DNA of 64,000 bases from Aradus depressus (taxonomy: Eukaryota; Arthropoda; Insecta; Hemiptera; Aradidae), in contig OY759215.1 of assembly GCA_963662175.1 (NCBI GenBank), positions 49,803,213-49,867,212 of the forward strand, given 5' to 3'. Position 1 is the stretch's first letter. The number at the start of each line of letters is the position of its first letter. This document shows, one piece after another, positions 57,424 through 64,000 of this stretch. The translations under genes were made by a program, and so were the position numbers. The notes beneath the pieces are model-generated. The model had not been told where the DNA came from. It did not search any database and saw nothing but the letters and a program-made list of their open reading frames with translations.

Positions 57424-60372
57424 AAATATGTTATTGTTCTAAATTCAAATACTGTCTCATTTTATTTAATAGCACTTGTATTTCTGTTTTTTTTTTTCGC
57501 ATATGAACTGAATAAGGAGCATCCCAAGATTTTCATCAAGTCAGCTTTGATACTCACACGATATGTTTTTGTTCTAATTTCAATTACTGACTTAGATTAT
57601 TTAATAGCATTTCTATTTCTGTTTTCATTCGCAGATAAACGGCCTCAGGAGCATCTCAAGAACTTCCTCACGTCAGCTTTGATATTCCGCTGGCTGATTC
57701 ATTTGAAAACTTCGAACATACAGGTAGGTTTTTGTTCTAAATTTAGATACTGTCTATTCTTATTTAATAACACTTCTTTTTCTTTTTTTATTCGCAGATA
57801 AACTGGCTGAGAAGCATTTCAAGATCTTCTTTGTGTAAGCTTTAATACTCCGCTGAGTTATTGAATTGAAATCGTCGAAAATACAGGTATGTTTTTGTTC
57901 TAAATTCAATTACTGACTTAGATTATTTAATAGCATTTCTATTTCTGTTTTTATTCGCAGATAAACTCCTTGAGGAGCATCCAAAGATCTTCTTCATGTC
58001 AGCTTTAATACTTCGCTGAGTGATTCAATAGAAAACTTCGAATATACAGGTATGTTTTCGTTCAAAATTAAATACTGTCTTTATTTTTTTAATAGCACTT
58101 GTATTTTTGTTTTTATTCGCAGATAAACTGACTGAGGAGCATCCCAAGATCTTATTCGTGTCAGCTTTAACACTCCGCTGAGATATTGAATTGAAAACTT
58201 CGAATATACAGGTATGTTTTAGTTCAAAATGTAGATACTGCCTTTTTTTTTTTAATAACATTTCCATTTCTGTTTTTAGTTGCAGATAAACTGGCTGAGA
58301 AGCATCTCAAGATTTTATTCACGTCAGCTTTAATACTCCGCTGAGTGATTCATTTGAAAACTTCGAACATACAAATATGTTTTTTTTATATATTTAGATA
58401 ATGTCGTATTTTATATAATAACATTTCTATTTCTGTTTTTAGTTACAGATTGACTGGCTGAGGAGCATTTCAAGATCTTCTTCGTGTCAGCTTTAATACT
58501 CCGCTGAGTGATTCAATTGAAAACTTCGAACATACAGGCATGTTTTTGTTCTAATTTTAAATACTGTCTTATTTTATTTAATAGCATTTGTATTTTTGTT
58601 TTTTTCGCATATGAACTGGCAAAGGAGCATCCCAAGATTTTCTTCATGTCAGCTTTAATACTTCGCTGAGTGATTCAATAGAAAACTTCGAATATAAAGG
58701 TATGTTTTTGTTCTAATTTTGAATACTGTTTTATTTTATTTAATAGCATTTGTATTTTTGTTTTTTTCGCATATGAACTGGCTAAGGAGCATCCCAAGAT
58801 TTTATTCATGTGAGTTTTAATGCTTCGCTGAGTCATTCAATAGAAAACTCCGAATATAAAGATATGTTTTCTTTCAAAATTTAGATACTGTATTTTTTTT
58901 TTTAATAGCGCTTGTATTTTTGTTTTTATTCGCAGATAAACTGGCTGAGGAGCATTTCAAGATCTTCTTCATGTCAGCTTTGATACTCCGCTGAGTTATA
59001 CAAATGAAATCTTCGAACATACAGGTATGGTTTTGTTCTTAATTCAAACACTATCATATTTTATGTAATAACATTTCTATTTCTGTTCTTAGTTGCAGAT
59101 AGACTGGCTGAGGAGCATTTCAAGATCTTCTTCGTGTCAGCTTTAATACTCCGTTGAGTGATTCAATAGAAAACTTCGAACATAATGGTATGGTTTTGTT
59201 CTTAATTTAAACACTGTCTTATTTTATTTATTAACACTTCTTCTTCTGTTTTAATTCGCAGATAGACTGGCTAAGAAGTATCCCAAGATCTTCTTCATGT
59301 CAGCTTTAATACTCCGCTGAATGATTCAATAGAAAACTTCGAACATAATGGTATGGTTTTGTTCTAAATTTAAATACTGTCTCATTTTATTTAATAGCAC
59401 TTGTATTTCTGTTTTTTTTTCGCATATGAACTGAATAAGGAGCATCCCAAGATTTTCATCAAGTCAGCTTTGATACTCACACGATATGTTTTTGTTCTAA
59501 TTTCAATTACTGACTTAGATTGTTTAATAGCATTTCTATTTCTGTTTTCATTCGCAGATAAACTGCCTCAGGAGCATCTCAAGAACTTCCTCACGTCAGC
59601 TTTGATATTCCGCTGGCTGATTCATTTGAAAACTTCGAACATACAGGTAGGTTTTTGTTCTAAATTTAGATACTGTCTATTCTTTTTTAATAACACTCCT
59701 TTTTCTTTTTTTATTCGCAGATAAACTGGCTGAGAAGCATTTCAAGATCTTCTTTGTGTAAGCTTTAATACTCCGCTGAGTTATTGAATTGAAATCTTCG
59801 AAAATACAGGTATGTTTTTGTTCTAAATTCAATTACTGACTTAGATTATTTAATAGCATTTCTATTTCTGTTTTTATTCGCAGATAAACTCCTTGAGGAG
59901 CATCCAAAGATCTTCTTCATGTCAGCTTTAATACTTCGCTGAGTGATTCAATAGAAAACTTCGAATATACAGGTATGTTTTCGTTCAAAATTAAATACTG
60001 TCTTTATTTTTTTAATAGCACCTTTATTTTTGTTTTTATTCGCAGATAAACTGACTGAGGAGCATCCCAAGATCTTATTCGTGTCAGCTTTAACACTCCG
60101 CTGAGTTATTGAATTGAAAACTTCGAATATACAGGTATGTTTTAGTTCAAAATGTAGATACTGCCTTTTTTTTTTTAATAACATTTCCATTTCTGTTTTT
60201 AGTTGCAGATAAACTGGCTGAGAAGCATCTCAAGATTTTATTCACGTCAGCTTTAATACTCCGCTGAGTGATTCATTTGGAAACTTCGAACATACAAATA
60301 TGTTTTTTTTATATATTTAGATAATGTCGTATTTTATATAATAACATTTCTATTTCTGTTTTTAGTTACAGA
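57424..60372 (+). repeat. Higher-order duplication in the array, offset 1,923 bp
   Basis: The run of units at 57635, 57798, 57961, 58123, 58285 and 58449 recurs at 59558, 59721, 59884, 60046, 60209 and 60372. The offset is always 1,923 or 1,924 bp, and rare variants (ATAAACTCCTTGAGG, CCTCAGGAGCATCTC, AGTTACAGATTGACTG) are shared. Confidence 0.9.
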
Positions 60373-61969
60373 TTGACTGATTGATTGACCGCTGAGTGAT
60401 TCAATAGAAAACTTCGAACATAATGGTATGGTTTTGTTCTAATTTTAAATACTGTCTTATTTTATTTAATAGCATTTGTATTTTTGTGTTTTTCGCATAT
60501 GAACTGGCTAAGGAGCATCCCAAGATTTTCTTCATTGTCTTTTTTTTTTTTTAATAGCATTTTATTTTTGTTTTTATTCGCAGATAAACTGGCTGAGGAT
60601 CATTTCAAGATCAAATTTAAAAACTGTCTTATTTTATTTAATAGCACTTCTGTTTCTGTTTTTGTTCGCAGATAAACTGGCTGAGGAGCACTTTAAGAAC
60701 CTCTTCATGGCATCTTTGATTCTCCGCTGAGTGCTTCAATTGAAAACTTCGAACATGCAGGTATATTTTTTTTCTAAATTTAAAAACTGTCTTATTTCAT
60801 TTAATAGCACTTCTGTTTCGGTTTTCGTTCGCAGATAGACTGGCTGAGGAGCACGTCAAGAACTTCTTCATGGCATCTTTGATTCTCCGCTGAGTACTTC
60901 AATTGAAATCTTCGAACATACAGGTATATTTTTTTTCTAAATTTAAAAACTGTCTTATTTTATTTAATAGCATTTCTGTTTCTGTTTTTGTTCGCAGATA
61001 AACTGGCTGAGGAGCACGTCAAGAACTTCTTCATGGCAGCTTTGATTCTCCGCTGAGTGCTTCAATTGAAAACTTCGAACATACAGGTATGTTTTTTTTC
61101 TAAGTTTAAAAACTGTCTGATTTTATTTATTAGCACTTCTGTTTCTGTTTTTGTTTGCAGATAGACTGGCTGAGGAGCATTCCAAGAACTTCTTCATGGC
61201 AGCTTTGATTCTTCGCTGAATCCTTCAATTGAAATCTTCGAAAATACAGGTATGTTTTTTTTCTAAATTTAAAAACTGTCTTATTTTATTTATTAGAACT
61301 TCTGTTTCTGATTTGTTCGCAGATAGACTGGCTGAGGAGCACTTTAAGAACATCTTCATGGCAGCTTTGATTCTCCGCTGAGTGCTTCAATTGAAAACTT
61401 CGAACTTACAGGTATGTTTTTTTTCATAGTTTAAAAACTGTCTGATTTTATTTAATAACACTCCTGTTTCTGTTTTTGTTCGCAGATAGACTGGCTGAGG
61501 AGCACTTTAAGATCTTCTTCATGGCAGCTTTGATTCTCCGCTGAGTCCTTCAATTGAAATCTTCGAACTTACAGGTATGTTTTTTTTCTAAGTTTAAAAA
61601 CTGTCTTATTTTATTTAATAGCACTTCTGTTTCTGTTTTTGTTCGCAGATAGAGTGGCTGAGAGCACTTAAAGAACTTCTTCATAGCAGGTTTGATTCTC
61701 CGCTGAATCCTTCAATTGAAATCTTCGAACATACAGGTATGTTTTTTTTCTAAATTTAAAAACTGTCTTTTTCTATTTAATAGCACTTCTGTTTCTGTTT
61801 TAGTTCGCAGATAGACTGGCTGAGGAGCACTTCACGATCTTCTTCATGGCAGCTATGATTCTCCGCTGACTGATCCAATTGAAATCATCGATCTTACAGG
61901 TATGTTTTTTTTCTAAGTTATTTTATTATATATAGTCTTATTTTATTTATTAGCACTTCTGTTTCTGTT

Positions 61970-64000
61970 TTTCAATATGTCAAAACGGTACCACAATGCG
62001 CATCTATATTCTTTCGAGCTCAGGATCTGCACTTGGAAATCTTGCCGAGGCACTTAGGTCAGATATTTTAATCGGGAAGTTAATATAACCTTGAGCAGGT
62101 CGTTCTTCGGATGGGACATTAAGCGATGTTGCAGGTCCTTTCCGAATGTCAGGTACTCGTTAATGAGTCGTATCTAATGTAACTAAACCTGGGTAGGTGA
62201 ATATTCACTCAGGTTAAAAATAACCTTGAGTCGTCCTTCGGATGGGACTTTCCCGATATATTTGAATCTGTCTGTGGTTTACCATCCTCGTTTCTGGTTG
62301 CTGCCTATCGACCGACTTTGCTGTCTTAATGTGTTTTTCTGAAAATATGTCAAAACGGGACCATAATGCGCATTAATATTCTATCGAGCTCAGGATCTCC
62401 ACTTGGAAATCTAGCCGCGGCACTTAGGTCAGATGTTTTAATCGGGAAGTTAAAAGGAACCTTGAGCTCGTCATCCTTCGGATGGGACATTAAGCGATGA
62501 TGCAGGTCCTTTCCAAATGTCAGGTACACGTTAATGAGTCGTATCTAATGTAACTAAACCTGGGTAGGTGAAAATTCTCTCAGGTTCAAAATAACTTCGA
62601 GTCGTCCTTCGGATGGGACTTAATGCGATGATCTTCGACCTTTTCAAATGTTAGGTACTCGATAATAGTCGTATGTTATGCAACTAAACCTGAATAGGTG
62701 AATTTCACATAGGTTAAAGTTTACCTTGAGCACGTTGTCCTTCGGATGGGACTTTCCCGATATATCTGTATCTGTCTGTGGTTGACCATCCTCGTTTCTG
62801 GTTGCTGCGTACCGACCGACTTTGCTGTCTTAATGTGTTTTTCACGTATGTAATGTAACTTAACCTGGGTAGGAGAAATTTCATTTAGGATAAAAATAAC
62901 TTTGAGCACGTCGTCCTTCGGATGGGACTTTAAGCGATGATTCAGGGTTTTTCGAATGTCAGGTACTCGATAATGAGTCGTATGTTATGTAACTATACCT
63001 GGATAGGTAAAATTTCACTTAGGTTAAAATTAACCTTGAGCACATCGTCCTTCGGATGGGACTTTCCCGATATACTTCAATCTTACTGAGGTTGACCATA
63101 CTCGCTTGTGGTTGCTGCTTATCGACCGACTTTGCTGTCTTAATGTGTTTTTCAGAAAATATGTAAAAACGGTAACCTTTAGAACGTCGTCCTTCGGAAG
63201 GGACTTTAAGCGATAATCCAGGGCCTTTTCGAGTGTCAGGTACTCGTTAATGAGTCGTATCTAATGTAACTAAACCAGGGTAGGTGAATATTCACTCAGG
63301 TTCAAAATTAACCTTGAGTCGTCCTTCGGATGGGACTTTCCCGATATATTTGGATCTGTCTGTGGTTGACCATCCTGGTTTCTGGTTGCTGCCTATCGAC
63401 CGACTTTGCTGTCTTAATGTGTTTTTCAGAAAATATGTCAAAACGGGACCATAATGCGCATTTATATTCTATCGAGCTCAGGATCTCCACTTGGAAATCT
63501 AGCCGCGGCACTAAGGACAGATGTTTTAACCGGGAAGTTAAAAAGAACCTTGGGCACGTCGTCCTTCGGATGGGACTATAAGCGATGATCCAGGGCTTTT
63601 TCGAATGTCAGGTACTCGATAATGAGTCGTATCTAATGTAACTAAACCTGGGTAGGAGAAATTTCACTTAGGATAAAAATAACTTTGAGCACGTCGTCCT
63701 TCGGATGGGACATTAAGAGATGATCCAGGGCCTTTTCGAATGTCAGGTACTCGATAATGAGACGTATGTTATGTAACTATACCTGGATAGGTAAAATTTC
63801 ACTGAAGTCAAAAATAACCTTGAGCACGTCGTCCTTCGGATGGGACTTTCCCGATATATCTGAATCTATCTGTGGTTGACCATCCTCATTTCTGGTTGCT
63901 GCCTTTCGACCGACTTTGCTGTCTTAATGTGTTTTTCAGAAAATATGTCAAAACGGTAACCTTTAGAATGTCGTCCTTCGGAAGGGACTTTAAGCGATAA
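61970..64000 (+). repeat. Array derived from the SINE body
   Basis: Tandem, higher-order repeats of the SINE part after the B box: GCCGAGGCACTTAGGTCAGA, GAGCACGTCGTCCTTCGGAT, GGGACTTTAAGCGATGA, GAATGTCAGGTACTCG and CTAAACCTGGGTAGGTGAA. They alternate with a block not found in the SINE (CCGATATATTTGAATCTGTC to CGACTTTGCTGTCTTAATG). That block recurs near 62305, 62813, 63121, 63400 and 63907. The array runs off the window. Confidence 0.88.

Larger units (their letters stand above)
54995..61960 (+). repeat. Tandem array of exon-intron-shaped units (about 38 units, period 162/163 bp)
   Basis: The typical unit has a tract such as TTCTGTTTTTATTCGCAG (acceptor), 89 nt starting ATAAACTGGCTGAGGAGCAT, the phrase CGCTGAGTGATTCAATTGAA and CGAACATACAG, then GTATGTTTTT (donor) and about 74 nt rich in T. 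In 60835-61811 successive exon-like starts are 162 or 163 bp apart (60835, 60998, 61161, 61323, 61486, 61649, 61811). Most units keep both splice sites. A subtype reads CGCATATGAACTG and has lost the acceptor (57503, 58609, 58770, 59424, 60500). One exon frame reads KLAEEHPKIFFMSALILR and then stop (TGA) in most units; the other two frames are also closed. Confidence 0.9.

Noticed and set aside
58025..60190. Minus-strand 80-codon frames at 58025-58267 and 59948-60190
   Set aside because: The two are copies of one another only because of the 1,923-bp duplication; they run antisense across exon-like and intron-like parts of the repeat.
54995..61960. CRISPR-like or Dscam-like coding exon array
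   Set aside because: The regular period first suggests these. But the whole unit is repeated rather than a short repeat with unique spacers, and every unit has stops in all three frames with an exon length that shifts frame, so a coding cassette is not supported.

Overview
The window is eukaryotic and almost certainly insect or other arthropod DNA. It is AT-rich, its one host gene is split by canonical GT/AG introns, and it is packed with Jockey-type, Tc1/mariner, SINE, LTR and large terminal-inverted-repeat elements. There is no sign of prokaryotic gene organisation. The only clear host gene is an AMMECR1 homologue on the minus strand. Its four coding exons (30274-30069, 29842-29732, 26062-25857, 10600-10437) join in frame to 228 codons plus a stop. 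Its last intron is about 15 kb, and almost all of that is mobile DNA. || Layout. 1-10.4 kb: intergenic DNA downstream of AMMECR1, holding SINE copies, small inverted-repeat elements and a tandem repeat. 10.4-30.3 kb: AMMECR1. Intron 3 contains a three-deep nest: a Jockey retrotransposon (11047-21490) is split by a 5.9 kb element with AGTAG termini, long inverted repeats and a 6-bp GACTAC duplication (15031-20966), and that element carries a Tc1-like transposon (16182-17758) in one of its repeats. 30.3-34.7 kb: upstream DNA with SINEs and another inverted-repeat family. 34.7-62 kb: a tandem array of 162/163-bp units, each shaped like an 89-nt exon plus a 74-nt intron. This array is split by a Gypsy-like LTR element (35338-54990). 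That element is split in gag by a second, 14.9 kb, AGTAG-ended element with 3 kb inverted repeats and a CATGAC duplication (35892-50822). One of those inverted repeats holds an intact Jockey copy (37294-41924). 62-64 kb: an array derived from the tail of a tRNA-type SINE. || How the parts relate. Two independent nests can be ordered from target-site duplications and from empty sites that survive inside this same window. In one nest the AGTAG element sits in a Jockey; in the other a Jockey sits in an AGTAG element, so the two families were active in overlapping periods. The AGTAG elements have the 6-bp duplications, 5'-AG ends and long inverted repeats described for Polinton/Maverick elements. 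Their interiors are reduced to a broken zinc-finger gene (element 1) and a broken helix-turn-helix gene plus a 20-bp satellite (element 2). || The items most worth a second look are the exon-intron-shaped array, the AGTAG elements, the tRNA-like modules that recur in Jockey 5' UTRs and in AGTAG inverted repeats, and the 20-bp GATATCGTTATAA satellite that abuts an orphan element end.
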